A DNA stretch of 64,000 nt, taken from Novosphingobium sp. PP1Y (GTDB lineage Bacteria > Pseudomonadota > Alphaproteobacteria > Sphingomonadales > Sphingomonadaceae). The position numbers and the translations under genes are program-made. Every line of letters starts with the position of its first letter. The first letter of the stretch is position 1. The stretch covers positions 899,001 to 963,000 of the forward strand of contig NC_015580.1 of NCBI RefSeq assembly GCF_000253255.1, written 5' to 3'. The notes beneath the pieces are model-generated. The model saw nothing but the letters and a program-made list of their open reading frames with translations, made no database searches and had not been told where the DNA came from. Below are positions 26,215 to 35,129 of this stretch, one piece after another.

Positions 26215-26907
26215 TCAGGCGTCCGCGCGCCAGAGGGGATAGGCAATCAGGCGTCCCGTTGCCGGTACCAGCGCGTCGATCGCGCAGGCCGGTTGCATTG
26301 CCGAAAGTATCGCCGGATCGGCCGCGTCCATGCCGCCGGTCAGCGCACCGAAAGCAGGCAGAATCAAGCGGTTGTCGCTGCGCACCGCGCAAGGGCGGGC
26401 GATCCTGCGGCCCCGGGCGGAAACGATCAGGCGGGGATGATAGTGCCCGGAAAGCTCGGGAAGTCCGGTCGCTTTCTCCGCCTTGTGACGCAGGACGAGG
26501 CCTGCCACTACGATTTGCGCAACCCGCGTGCCCCCGGCCTCTGCGCCAAGGTCCGGATCGTGATTCCCGATGATCCACACCCAGTCCAGCGCGCGAGTCA
26601 GCGCATCGAGCATGCCGCGGGCATGGGGATCGAGCCGTCCGGTGCCCTCGCTGTCGTGGAAATTGTCGCCCAGCGCGAAGACGCGCCGCGCCCCTGTCTG
26701 CCGCACCGCATGCGCCAGCCGTTCCAGCGTCTCGCGGCTGTCGTAGGGCGGGAGCATCTGCCCGCCCTTCGCGTAGTAGCTGGCTTTCTCGAGGTGGAGG
26801 TCGGCCACCAGCAGGGCCTGTTCGCGCGGCCAGTAGATCGCGCAGCCCCGCGATCCGGCAGCGCCGACAAGGTGCATTTCCTCTGACTGGAACGAAAAGG
26901 GAACCAT
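26215..26907 (-). CDS. pdeM: PdeM-type metallophosphoesterase (DNA-ligase-associated)
   Basis: A 230-residue two-metal phosphoesterase. Motifs are VADLHLEKASYYA (D-x-H), FALGDNFHDSEG, IGNHDPDLG and LSGHYHPRL, the set seen in PdeM. These enzymes usually sit next to an ATP-dependent DNA ligase and a DEXH helicase. Here the neighbours are infC and hemF, so it has no visible partners. Divergent from hemF with a 59-bp gap. Confidence 0.85.
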   Translation of the reverse strand: MVPFSFQSEEMHLVGAAGSRGCAIYWPREQALLVADLHLEKASYYAKGGQMLPPYDSRETLERLAHAVRQTGARRVFALGDNFHDSEGTGRLDPHARGMLDALTRALDWVWIIGNHDPDLGAEAGGTRVAQIVVAGLVLRHKAEKATGLPELSGHYHPRLIVSARGRRIARPCAVRSDNRLILPAFGALTGGMDAADPAILSAMQPACAIDALVPATGRLIAYPLWRADA

Positions 26908-26966
26908 GGCTTTTCCTTGCCGCAGGCGGCCCGATTTGGCAAGCGGCGGGCAAACAAGGATTAGGC

Positions 26967-27833
26967 ATGACCGACTGGACCCCTTACACCCTGCGCGCCC
27001 GCACCTGGTTCGAGACGCTGCGCGACAGGATCTGCGCCGAATTCGAGGCGATCGAGCGAGAGGCCGGTTCAGCGGCTGCCTTCGACTATACCCCGTGGAA
27101 ACGCTCGGCAGTCGAAGGCGGGGCCGAGGGCGAGACGGGCGGCGGCACGCGCGGCCTGATGAAAGGCAAGGTCTTCGAGAAGGTCGGCGTGAACGTCTCG
27201 ACCGTGGTCGGTTCGCTGTCCAGGGATTTCGCGGCCACCATCAACGGAGCCTCGGCCGAACAGAACGCCTTTTCCGCGACCGGCATCAGCCTCGTCGCGC
27301 ACATGGCCAACCCGCACGTGCCGGCCGTGCACATGAACACCCGCTTCCTCACGACGACCAAGGCATGGTTCGGCGGCGGCGCGGACCTCAATCCCCCGCT
27401 GCCCTACGACGAGGATACCGCGGAATTCCATGCGGAACTCAAGGCCGCCTGCGATGCCCACGGCGCTGACTATTACGAGCGCTACAAGGCCTGGGCGGAC
27501 GAGTACTTCTTCATCCCCCACCGCAATGTCCACCGCGGTGTCGGCGGGATCTTCTACGACCACCTGGAGTGCGCGGACGAGGCTGCGTGGGAAGCGAACT
27601 TCGCCTACACCATGGCCGTGGGCGAGGCGTTCCTGGCCGTGTTTCCGCGCCTCGTGCGCCGTCGCATGGGCATGGAATTCACGCCCGCCGACAAGGCGCA
27701 GCAACTCGAATGGCGCGGCCGCTATGCCGAATTCAACCTCGTCTATGACCGCGGCACGCTGTTCGGCCTCAAGACCGGCGGCAACATCGACGCGATCCTG
27801 ATGAGCCTGCCGCCCGAGGCGACCTGGAGCTGA
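26967..27833 (+). CDS. hemF: Aerobic coproporphyrinogen III oxidase
   Basis: A 288-residue enzyme that decarboxylates two propionates using oxygen in haem synthesis. Conserved blocks are GVNVSTVVGSLSRDF, AVHMNTRFLTTTKAWFGGGADLNP, HRNVHRGVGGIFYDHLE and RYAEFNLVYDRGTLFGLKTGG. Length is normal. Single gene. Confidence 0.95.
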   Translation: MTDWTPYTLRARTWFETLRDRICAEFEAIEREAGSAAAFDYTPWKRSAVEGGAEGETGGGTRGLMKGKVFEKVGVNVSTVVGSLSRDFAATINGASAEQNAFSATGISLVAHMANPHVPAVHMNTRFLTTTKAWFGGGADLNPPLPYDEDTAEFHAELKAACDAHGADYYERYKAWADEYFFIPHRNVHRGVGGIFYDHLECADEAAWEANFAYTMAVGEAFLAVFPRLVRRRMGMEFTPADKAQQLEWRGRYAEFNLVYDRGTLFGLKTGGNIDAILMSLPPEATWS

Positions 27834-27911
27834 TCCCCGCCTGCAAGATCGACTGCTATCGAGGCAGTGCTCGGGCGGGGGCAGTGACTGGAAAGTTGGG
27901 GGAAGCGGTCA

Positions 27912-28304
27912 TCATTCCATGTTGCTATGTTCCTCGACAAGCTCAACGGAACGATGCTGATAACAGTATGTCGGGGCCTCTCCCAAGCCGGGTGTATCTA
28001 CCACGAACTTCACGCATTCTTTCTCGGGGAACATAGAAAGCTTGATGGTCCGGCCGGTCATCGCTTTTTCAACTGAGGTGTCGCTTTTGGCTGCCCAACG
28101 CCTCATTGCGTCATGAACAAAGGGAATTTTCGCAAGCACTTGCGTGTTGGAAGCGTTTCGCAAATTGCAGACGCCGAGAGCATCGTTCCAAGCACCACCG
28201 GCGTCCAAGCAACGGTCAGTTGCCCAAAGATTGTGAGCTTGCCAGCCACCAACTGCGCCTAACAAGAGCAAAGTGATTACCCGCGCTGACGGAGGTACCT
28301 TCAT
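27912..28304 (-). CDS. Hypothetical exported or membrane-anchored protein in a low-GC patch
   Basis: A 130-residue protein. Residues 8-25 form a hydrophobic N-terminal segment (signal anchor). The mature part has four Cys residues (including DRCLDAGG, GVCNLRN and PTYCYQH), which may form disulphides. Codon usage and base composition are less GC-rich than the neighbours, suggesting transfer. I do not recognise the family. Confidence 0.6.
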   Translation of the reverse strand: MKVPPSARVITLLLLGAVGGWQAHNLWATDRCLDAGGAWNDALGVCNLRNASNTQVLAKIPFVHDAMRRWAAKSDTSVEKAMTGRTIKLSMFPEKECVKFVVDTPGLGEAPTYCYQHRSVELVEEHSNME

Positions 28305-28340
28305 TCGATAAGGTTGCCCAGTCGCCTCTCACCAGTCAAT

Positions 28341-28409
28341 GTCAGCAATGTCCGCAAAGTCGACGGGTCCGGTTAGACCGGTTTCAGGTTAAAATGTTGA
28401 AATGCTGCC
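28341..28409. repeat. Diverged direct repeat, copy A (partner at 28731-28790)
   Basis: Shares with the second copy, in the same order, GTC(A/T)GCAATG, TCCG(C/T)AAAGTC, TTTCAG(G/A)TTAAAA and TGAAA(G/T)GCTGCC. The two copies bracket the gene at 28489-28692. They could be the scars of an insertion or recombination. Confidence 0.45.
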
Positions 28410-28488
28410 GTTTGAGTGAACGACCGACCACTCCTGGCGACGGCCCAGCTTGGCTGGATGGCGGCAAAGTTGGGGCAAATGGACATTG

Positions 28489-28692
28489 CTAGTCGTCAAT
28501 TTCTAGACGCATGCAGGCTTGAAAGATGCCCGTGTCGCCTTCCTCGCGATGCCAAATCTCGACTACGCTGTAGTAGTTGAAATATCCTCCCATTTCCTTG
28601 GAAACGGTCTCGCCGACGCGCGGTAAGAACGTGAACTCTCCTTCAAAAAAGGGCTTCATCTCGTCCTTCTCGTAAACTTCAACTTTCGGCAT
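28489..28692 (-). CDS. Small hypothetical protein in a low-GC patch
   Basis: A 67-residue soluble protein, MPKVEVYEKDEMKPFF..., rich in acidic and aromatic residues with three predicted strands. A GAGGAGAAAGCC ribosome-binding site precedes the ATG. Lower GC than the surroundings. Two diverged copies of a 60-70-bp sequence flank it at 28341-28409 and 28731-28790. Function unknown. Confidence 0.6.
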   Translation of the reverse strand: MPKVEVYEKDEMKPFFEGEFTFLPRVGETVSKEMGGYFNYYSVVEIWHREEGDTGIFQACMRLEIDD

Positions 28693-28730
28693 GGCTTTCT
28701 CCTCATGCCGTTCTTGTACAACCGTTCGAC

Positions 28731-28790
28731 GTCTGCAATGTTGGCGCGTCCGTAAAGTCAGCTTTCAGATTAAAAACCTGAAAGGCTGCC
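28731..28790. repeat. Diverged direct repeat, copy B (partner at 28341-28409)
   Basis: Second copy of the sequence described for 28341-28409, with about 10 bases fewer between the AAAGTC and TTTCAG blocks. It lies just upstream of the 28489-28692 gene start. Confidence 0.45.
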
Positions 28791-28804
28791 TTGCCTTCGC
28801 TTGT

Positions 28805-28828
28805 CCATTCCCGCTTGCGCGGGAATGG
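28805..28828. repeat. REP-like palindrome (CCATTCCCGC-TTGC-GCGGGAATGG)
   Basis: 10-bp perfect arms with a 4-nt loop, related to the palindrome at 23837-23856. It lies 53 bp past the end of the ProP-like gene. Confidence 0.6.
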
Positions 28829-28880
28829 CGAAGTGGTGGGCAGTCAGGTCGGCCGCCGTGCGGCCGGGCTTTCCGGTGCG

Positions 28881-30200
28881 TCAGATGACGTAGTCTTCCT
28901 CTATCGGCTTTGCGCCCTTGATCGGCGGGGCGTCGGACAGGGGTTTGCCGGCGGTTTCCTTCATGAAGTGCAGCGCCACTGCGCCCACTGCGCAGGCGGC
29001 CATCATGTAGTAGGCGGGCATCAGCGGATCGCCGGTGGCCGAGATCAGTCCGCTGCCGATGGCAGGAGCCGTGCCGCCGAAGATCGAGGTCGCCACGTTG
29101 TAGGAGATCGCGAAGCCGGCGAAGCGCACCGGGGTCGGGAACAGGGCCGGGAAGGTGGCGGAAATCGTCGCCAGCTGGGGGACGTAGAGCAGGCCGAGGA
29201 CCATGAAGCCGATGACGGCTCCCGAAAGGCCCATGCCCATCAGCATGTAGAGCGGCACCACGCCGATGAAGAGCCCGATCAGCGAAAACCACCAGAGCGG
29301 CTTGCGGCCGATCCGGTCGGACAGCGCGCCGGTCATCGGCAGCAGCAGCATCATGAACAGCATGCCCAGGATCGGCACGACCAGCGCCTCGTCCGCAGTC
29401 AGGCCGAGGCGGCGCTGCAGGTAAGTGGGCATGTAGCTGAGCAGCGTGTAGTTCACGACGTTGAGCGCGATCACCATGCCGCCCATCACCAGCATCGGGC
29501 GCCAGTAATTGGCCATGAGATAGGGCAGGCCGTGCGAGACGCGCTCGGCCTTTTCGTGTTCTTCGCGAAAGACCGGGGTGTCCTCCATGTGGGAGCGCAG
29601 ATAGACGCCCACGGCGCCGAGCGGCCCGGCGACGAGGAAGGGAATGCGCCAGCCCCAGTCGTGCATCGCCGCCTCTCCCAGCAGCAGCGAGAAGCCCAGC
29701 ATCAGCAGCGCGCCCAGCGAAAAGCCGGCCAGCGTGCCGAATTCGAGAAAGCTGCCGCAAAAGCCGCGCTTCTCGTCCGGCGCGTACTCGGCCATGAAAG
29801 TCGCCGCGCCGCCATATTCGCCGCCGGTCGAGAAGCCCTGGATCATGCGCAGCACGATCAGCAGCAGCGGCGCCCAGAAGCCGACGCTGGCATAGGATGG
29901 CAGCAGGCCGACGCAGAAGGTCGCCCCCGACATGACGACGATGGTGATCGCCAGCACCGACTTGCGGCCCAGCCGGTCTCCCAGCGGCCCCCAGAAGATG
30001 CCGCCCAAGGGACGCACGAGGAACGAGATGGCGAAAGTCGCCAGCGCGAAGAGCACGGCTTCCTCGGTGTTGCCGGGGAACAGGGCGGCGGAGATATAAG
30101 TGACGCCGTAGGAATAGATTCCGTAGTCGAACCATTCGGTGGCATTGCCGATCGCCGAGGCGGCAATCGCCCGGCGCAGGGTGGCGGGATCTGTCTGCAT
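28881..30200 (-). CDS. MFS transporter, metabolite:H+ symporter (ProP-like)
   Basis: A 439-residue carrier with 12 predicted helices. Family markers are GNATEWFDYGIY in the first helix, the MFS loop GPLGDRLGRKSVL, RMIQGFSTGGEYGGAATFMAEYAP and, in the second half, GALSDRIGRKPL. This is the ProP/ShiA/KgtP (MHS) subfamily, importing betaine, proline, shikimate or alpha-ketoglutarate. Its ATG overlaps the preceding MFS gene's stop (CTGATGC), so the two are probably cotranscribed. Confidence 0.88.
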   Translation of the reverse strand: MQTDPATLRRAIAASAIGNATEWFDYGIYSYGVTYISAALFPGNTEEAVLFALATFAISFLVRPLGGIFWGPLGDRLGRKSVLAITIVVMSGATFCVGLLPSYASVGFWAPLLLIVLRMIQGFSTGGEYGGAATFMAEYAPDEKRGFCGSFLEFGTLAGFSLGALLMLGFSLLLGEAAMHDWGWRIPFLVAGPLGAVGVYLRSHMEDTPVFREEHEKAERVSHGLPYLMANYWRPMLVMGGMVIALNVVNYTLLSYMPTYLQRRLGLTADEALVVPILGMLFMMLLLPMTGALSDRIGRKPLWWFSLIGLFIGVVPLYMLMGMGLSGAVIGFMVLGLLYVPQLATISATFPALFPTPVRFAGFAISYNVATSIFGGTAPAIGSGLISATGDPLMPAYYMMAACAVGAVALHFMKETAGKPLSDAPPIKGAKPIEEDYVI

Positions 30201-31447
30201 CAGGAATCTTCCGTGGCTGGAATGTCATCGGGGCCAAGCGGATCGAGCATCGCGGCCACAGGCGTGGTGCGTGGCAGGATCTGGTAGGCGTGCTGCGTAT
30301 CTGAAGGAACGGGCGGGGTCGCGGTCTGGCGCCACAGGCCGAAGGCGAGCGCACTGGCGGCGCAAAGCGTGATGTAGGCAAAGAGGCCGCTTTCGAAGGG
30401 CAGGGTCATGGCCGCCGAGCCGAGGATCGGGCCGAGCGCGGCGCCTGCCGAATAGAGCAGCACCAGTCCGCCGGTCGCGCCGACGCGCTCGTCGGCTTCC
30501 AGGCGGTCGTTGGTATGGGCCACGCACAGCGGATAGAGCGCGAAGGTCAAGCCGCCGAACAGGGCGCCCAGGCCGAGGAGCTGGATGCCGTTGTGCTGGG
30601 TGACGGTCAGTCCGGCACAGACCAGCGTTGCCCCGGCAAACGTCAGGACGATCACGCGGCGCCGGTCATAACGGTCGGATAGCTGGCCAAGCGGCCATTG
30701 CAGCGCCACGCCGCCCAGGATGACGGCGGACATGAACATCGCGGTTGCGCCCATGTCGAGCCCGATGCGCCGCACGCTCACCGCGGCAAGGCCGTAGAAC
30801 GCGCCCAGCATCATGCCGGTCAGGATCGAGCCGATCACGCCCAGCGGCGACGTGTCGTAGAGGCGGCGAAGCGAGAAGGGCGGGGCATCGCCTGATTCGG
30901 GTGCGGAGATATGGGTCAGCAGGACCGGTATCGAGGCCAGCGAGACCAGCACCGAGGATGCCAGGAACGGGATCGAGGGGCGGGTATCGTCGAGGTTGAG
31001 CAGGTACTGCCCGGCGGCCTGCCCGAGGTAGAGGCAGATCATGTACCCGGCCAGGACGCTGCCGCGCGTCTGCGGTTCGGCCCGTTCGTTGAGCCAGCTT
31101 TCGATGCAGACATAGACGCCCGCGACGCAGAAGCCGTCGGCAAGGCGCAGGAAGGCCCAGAACAGCGGTTGTTGCCAGAAGGCATAGGCCAGCGTGCTGG
31201 CGGAAAAGACCGACACGAAGGCTGCGAAGGCGCGGATGTGGCCAACGCGGCGCACCAGCGGACCCGCACGCAGCGCACCGATCGCCAGCCCCGCGAAATA
31301 GGCGGTGGCGACGAGGCCGATCAGCAATGTGCTTTCCCCGGCGCGTTCCAGCCGGATGCTGATTAGGGTGGACAGGAACCCGCTTCCGGCCATCAGGACG
31401 AAGATGGCGGCCAACAGGCTGCGGACCGGAAGGATCGCGGTTAGCAT
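30200..31447 (-). CDS. MFS transporter (YcaD-like branch)
   Basis: A 415-residue 12-helix carrier. The loop after helix 2 is GPLVRRVGHIRAF, and the second-half loop is GQLSDRYDRRRVIVL. GALFGGLTFALYPLCVAHTNDRL near helix 9 recalls the YcaD group. The C-terminal tail is about 40 residues. Substrate unknown. Divergent from the marR-like gene across 302 bp. Confidence 0.82.
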   Translation of the reverse strand: MLTAILPVRSLLAAIFVLMAGSGFLSTLISIRLERAGESTLLIGLVATAYFAGLAIGALRAGPLVRRVGHIRAFAAFVSVFSASTLAYAFWQQPLFWAFLRLADGFCVAGVYVCIESWLNERAEPQTRGSVLAGYMICLYLGQAAGQYLLNLDDTRPSIPFLASSVLVSLASIPVLLTHISAPESGDAPPFSLRRLYDTSPLGVIGSILTGMMLGAFYGLAAVSVRRIGLDMGATAMFMSAVILGGVALQWPLGQLSDRYDRRRVIVLTFAGATLVCAGLTVTQHNGIQLLGLGALFGGLTFALYPLCVAHTNDRLEADERVGATGGLVLLYSAGAALGPILGSAAMTLPFESGLFAYITLCAASALAFGLWRQTATPPVPSDTQHAYQILPRTTPVAAMLDPLGPDDIPATEDS

Positions 31448-31749
31448 GACGCTTCTCCAGCCTTGTCGTCAGGCTGCCGCGCAGCGCTGCGGGCAGACTG
31501 CCGGGGTTTGCGGTTGCGCCCGGAAGATCGCTTCGGTCGCCTGATTGGAAATAATTCGCCTCCCAAAGGAAAGTTTCCGCCGGACTTGCGGGCGCGCCAG
31601 AGTTTGAGCGCAGGGTACTTGCGCATTATCGCCGGTTTATCAACCCGAAGGGCACTATTCGGCAGCGCAGCCCGTCAGACGCGGTCGGTGATATACTTCG
31701 ATATGCGAAGCGAAAATCCATTGTCGCGGCCGTCATCAAAAAGTAGGAA
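31448..31749. promoter_or_regulatory. Divergent promoter region between the MFS and MarR genes, with an operator-like inverted repeat
   Basis: A perfect inverted repeat CTTCG-ATATG-CGAAG lies at 31696-31710, 40 bp upstream of the MarR start. MarR proteins usually bind short palindromes near their own start and often control the divergent transporter. This is the most likely operator; no binding evidence is available. The rest of the region shows nothing else that I can support. Confidence 0.45.
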
Positions 31750-32244
31750 ATGGCCGTGGACACCGATTTCTTGCATCCAACCCTGCGTGCGCTGCGGCGC
31801 CTTCAACGCGCTACCGAACAGGGCGGCAGGCAGCTTGCCGCCGCGACCGGCCTGACGACGTCGCAGTTGCTCGTCCTCCAGGAGATCGAGCGGCGCGGCG
31901 AAGCGATCCCCAGTGCCGTTGCCAGCGCCCTGCAATTCAGCCAGGCGACGATCACGACGCTGGTCGACCGCCTTGTCGTGCTGGGTCTCGTGACGCGCCA
32001 GCGCAGCGATCGCGACAAGCGTCAGGTGCTCCTGCGGATCACCGATGATGGGCGCCTCGTCCTGTCGCGTGCGCCCGATATGCTGCAGGAACGCTTCCGC
32101 GACCGCTACTCGCAGTTGCCGACCTGGGAACAGGCGATGATCCTCGCAGGACTTGAGCGGCTCTGCCTTCTGCTGGACGCAGCGGACATCGACGCCGCGC
32201 CCTTGCTGGACGTGGGCCCCATCGACCGCAGGCTGCAGGGCTAG
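31750..32244 (+). CDS. MarR-family transcriptional regulator
   Basis: A 164-residue winged-helix regulator. The recognition region TTSQLLVLQEIERRGEAIPSAVASALQFSQATITTLVDRLV is followed by the wing RQRSDRDKRQVLLRIT, as in MarR. An N-terminal helix and two C-terminal helices make the dimer. AGGAA lies directly before the ATG; a GTG at 31756 would have better spacing (7 nt), so the true start may be there. It probably controls the divergent MFS operon. Confidence 0.85.
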   Translation: MAVDTDFLHPTLRALRRLQRATEQGGRQLAAATGLTTSQLLVLQEIERRGEAIPSAVASALQFSQATITTLVDRLVVLGLVTRQRSDRDKRQVLLRITDDGRLVLSRAPDMLQERFRDRYSQLPTWEQAMILAGLERLCLLLDAADIDAAPLLDVGPIDRRLQG

Positions 32245-32263
32245 AGAGCCTCTGCGCGGCGGC

Positions 32264-32593
32264 CTACTGAGGTTCTCCGGACAGCCCCAGCGTGGCCATG
32301 TCGAGCGGATCGGCCAGAAGGACGCCGAAGTCGTCGCCCCGGGCCCAGCGCACTTGCGCGCGCAAGACATGACTGCCGCGCAGCCTGAGGTGCACCACTT
32401 CGCCGCAGCGGGGGGTCATCGCGTGGGATATGAGGCCCATGCCATGTTCGGAGACATTGCGCACGAAGACATCCTGATCGGGCAGGCCGGCGCAGTCCAT
32501 GCTGGCACCTATCAGTGTGCGCAGGCGCGGTTCGCGTTCTGTTTGCGAGCGAGGCGCAAATTCCGCGCCGTGCAGGGGGGTATGCATGCTCAT
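32264..32593 (-). CDS. PilZ domain protein
   Basis: A 109-residue protein with the PilZ features seen in small single-domain members: RQ-rich N-terminus (EREPRLRTLIGASMD), VRNVSEHGMGLISHAMTPRCGEVVHLRLRG and a closing ARGDDFGVLLADPLDM. The canonical RxxxR is replaced by a looser basic segment, so c-di-GMP binding is not certain. ATG 32593 follows GGGAGG; the open frame further upstream is not supported. Confidence 0.75.
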   Translation of the reverse strand: MSMHTPLHGAEFAPRSQTEREPRLRTLIGASMDCAGLPDQDVFVRNVSEHGMGLISHAMTPRCGEVVHLRLRGSHVLRAQVRWARGDDFGVLLADPLDMATLGLSGEPQ

Positions 32594-33008
32594 CGAAAGT
32601 CGCCTCCCGGTAGGCCGAGGTACGGTATCAGGGATTGTGCGGTGGCGAAGTTTCCGAGATCTTAACGTGCGGCCCGTGGGTAGCCACATCCAATCGATTG
32701 AATTCCACTCCTTGCATCGGGCCTGCATCGGGCGTGGATTATTGGCTGGATCGTGCGCGCGGGGCCCTTCCCCAATGCGCACAGGGCATACTCTAATCCT
32801 CTGGTTATGAACGTTTATTTGAATTAATGACCGCTACATCAGGCCACGGCGCCTGGCATCTGCAGGCGATGGCCGGGCAATCGCCGTGCGCGGCATGACG
32901 GAGCGGCGGGTCTGCCATGGTTTACGCGCGGTTATCACTTGCAAAGATTGCATGAATTTAACGAGGCTCTTGCCGCAGCACACAAAATCCTGACAAGGAT
33001 CTCCCAGC
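32594..33008. other. 415-bp intergenic region upstream of rsh
   Basis: Should contain the promoters of the divergent PilZ and rsh genes. A short direct repeat, TGCATCGGGC, occurs twice near 32715. I see no gene, RNA or terminator here. Confidence 0.45.
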
Positions 33009-35102
33009 ATGTTGCGTCAGTATGAACTCGTTGAACGCGTAAAGGAATACGCACCGGAGGCCGACGAGGCCCTGCTCAACCGCGCCTATGTCTATACCGT
33101 GCAGAAGCACGGCACGCAGAAGCGCGCGAGCGGCGATCCCTATTTCAGCCACCCGGTCGAAGTCGCGGGCCTGATGACCGAGCTCAAGCTCGACCAGCAG
33201 GCAATCATCACCGCGCTCCTGCACGACACGGTAGAGGACACGCTGGCCACGATCGAAGAGATCGAGAAGCTGTTCGGAGCGGACATCGCCCGACTGGTCG
33301 ATGGCGTCACCAAGCTCTCCAAGATCGAGGTGATGACCGAGAACGAGCGCGCGGCCGAGAACCTGCGCAAGTTCCTGCTGGCGATGAGCGAGGACTTGCG
33401 CGTCCTGCTCGTCAAGCTGGCCGATCGGCTGCACAACATGCGCACGCTCCACTTCATCAAGAACCCGGACAAGCGCAAGCGCATCGCCCGCGAGACGATG
33501 GACATCTATGCCCCGCTCGCCGAGCGCGTGGGCATGTACGAGTACATGCGCGAGATGCAGCTGCTGGCCTTCGAGCAGCTCGAGCCCGAAGGCTATGCCA
33601 CGATCACCGGACGCCTCGCGCAGATCCGCAGCCAGGAAGGCGGGCAGGTCGACGCCATCGCCCTGGCCATCAAGCAGGCGCTTGCCGAAGCGGACATCCA
33701 GGTCGAAGTAACCGGCCGCGAAAAGCATCCCTACTCGATCTGGCGCAAGATGGCCGAGCGTCACGTCACCTTCGAGCAGATCACCGACATCATGGCCTTC
33801 CGCGTCCTGACCGAGACGCCGGACGACTGCTACCGCGCGCTCGGCGTGCTGCATCAGCACTGGCAGATGATCCCGGGTCGCTTCAAGGACTACATCTCGA
33901 CGCCCAAGTCGAACGGCTACCAGTCGCTGCACACCGCGCTGATCTATGAAAACTCGATGCGCATGGAAGTGCAGATCCGCACCCGCGAGATGCACCGCCT
34001 CAACGAGTTCGGCCTGGCCGCGCACTGGGCCTACAAGCAGGGCGGCACGCGGCCGGACGGGCAGGTCGGCTGGCTGCGCGACCTGATCGAAATCGTCGAT
34101 GCCAGCCACGATGCCGAGGAACTGCTCGAGCATACCAAGCTGGCGATCTATCAGGACCGCATCTTCGCCTTTACCCCCAAGGGACGACTGCACCAGCTGC
34201 CCAAGGGATCGACCGCGGTCGACTTCGCCTATGCCGTCCATACCGATCTCGGCAATGCCGCGGTCGGCGCCAAGATCAACGGCCGCCATGTGCCGCTGCG
34301 CACGCAGCTGGCCAATGGCGATGTTGTCGAAGTGATCAAGAGCACCTCGTCCGAACCGCAGCTGTCCTGGCTGGGCTTCGTCGTCACCGGCAAGGCCCGG
34401 GCCGCGATTCGCCGTGCGGTGCGTGCAAAGGAACACCAGGAAATCGCCACGATCGGCTCCAAGCTGTTCGATGCGATTGCCGGGCAACTACCTACGCGCA
34501 TCGGCAAGAAGGCCATCGAGGCGGCCGTGCGGCGGCTGGAGCTGCGCGACGAGGAAGACCTGATGTTCGCGATCGGCTCGGCGCGCCTGTCCGACCGCGA
34601 GGTCATGGAAGCGCTCGTGCCCGGCAGCACTGCCGAACTGCCCGACGATCCGGATTGGACCCGCAGCGAGGTCTCCATCTCGATCAAGGGCCTGACGCCG
34701 GGCATGGGCTTCGAACTGGCCGACTGCTGTCACCCGGTTCCCGGGGACCGCATCGTCGGCCTGCGCCGTCCCGACCACAAGGTCGAAGTCCACACCATCG
34801 ATTGCCTCACGCTCGCCAACGGCGTCGATGCGGACTGGCTCGACCTCTCGTGGGGATCGCGAACCACCGGCGCTGTCGGCCGCCTGCGGCTCGTGCTGTA
34901 CAACCGGCCGGGCACGCTGGCCGATGTGACCCAGACCTTCGCCACCAACCGCGCCAACGTCGTCAATATCCAGGTGATCCATCGCGATGAGCCTTTCGGC
35001 ACTTACGAGGTCGATCTGGAAGTGGCCGACCTTGCGCACCTGACCCGCATCTTGGGTACATTGCGCGCCAGTCAGGCGGTCGCCGAAGCAGAGCGCATCT
35101 AG
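33009..35102 (+). CDS. rsh: Bifunctional (p)ppGpp synthetase/hydrolase (RelA/SpoT homologue)
   Basis: A 697-residue cytoplasmic enzyme that makes and breaks the stringent-response alarmone. The hydrolase HD domain spans about residues 35-190 (HPVEVAGLM, ALLHDTVEDTLAT, LADRLHNMRTL). The synthetase domain spans about 240-355 (YSIWRKMAERHVTFEQITDIMAFRV and STPKSNGYQSLHTA). A TGS domain follows (about 385-445), and an ACT domain ends it (about 620-697). Both catalytic domains look intact. This is the single long RSH typical of alphaproteobacteria. Confidence 0.94.
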   Translation: MLRQYELVERVKEYAPEADEALLNRAYVYTVQKHGTQKRASGDPYFSHPVEVAGLMTELKLDQQAIITALLHDTVEDTLATIEEIEKLFGADIARLVDGVTKLSKIEVMTENERAAENLRKFLLAMSEDLRVLLVKLADRLHNMRTLHFIKNPDKRKRIARETMDIYAPLAERVGMYEYMREMQLLAFEQLEPEGYATITGRLAQIRSQEGGQVDAIALAIKQALAEADIQVEVTGREKHPYSIWRKMAERHVTFEQITDIMAFRVLTETPDDCYRALGVLHQHWQMIPGRFKDYISTPKSNGYQSLHTALIYENSMRMEVQIRTREMHRLNEFGLAAHWAYKQGGTRPDGQVGWLRDLIEIVDASHDAEELLEHTKLAIYQDRIFAFTPKGRLHQLPKGSTAVDFAYAVHTDLGNAAVGAKINGRHVPLRTQLANGDVVEVIKSTSSEPQLSWLGFVVTGKARAAIRRAVRAKEHQEIATIGSKLFDAIAGQLPTRIGKKAIEAAVRRLELRDEEDLMFAIGSARLSDREVMEALVPGSTAELPDDPDWTRSEVSISIKGLTPGMGFELADCCHPVPGDRIVGLRRPDHKVEVHTIDCLTLANGVDADWLDLSWGSRTTGAVGRLRLVLYNRPGTLADVTQTFATNRANVVNIQVIHRDEPFGTYEVDLEVADLAHLTRILGTLRASQAVAEAERI

Positions 35103-35129
35103 AGCGCCGCCAAAGATGCGGTCCTGCGC

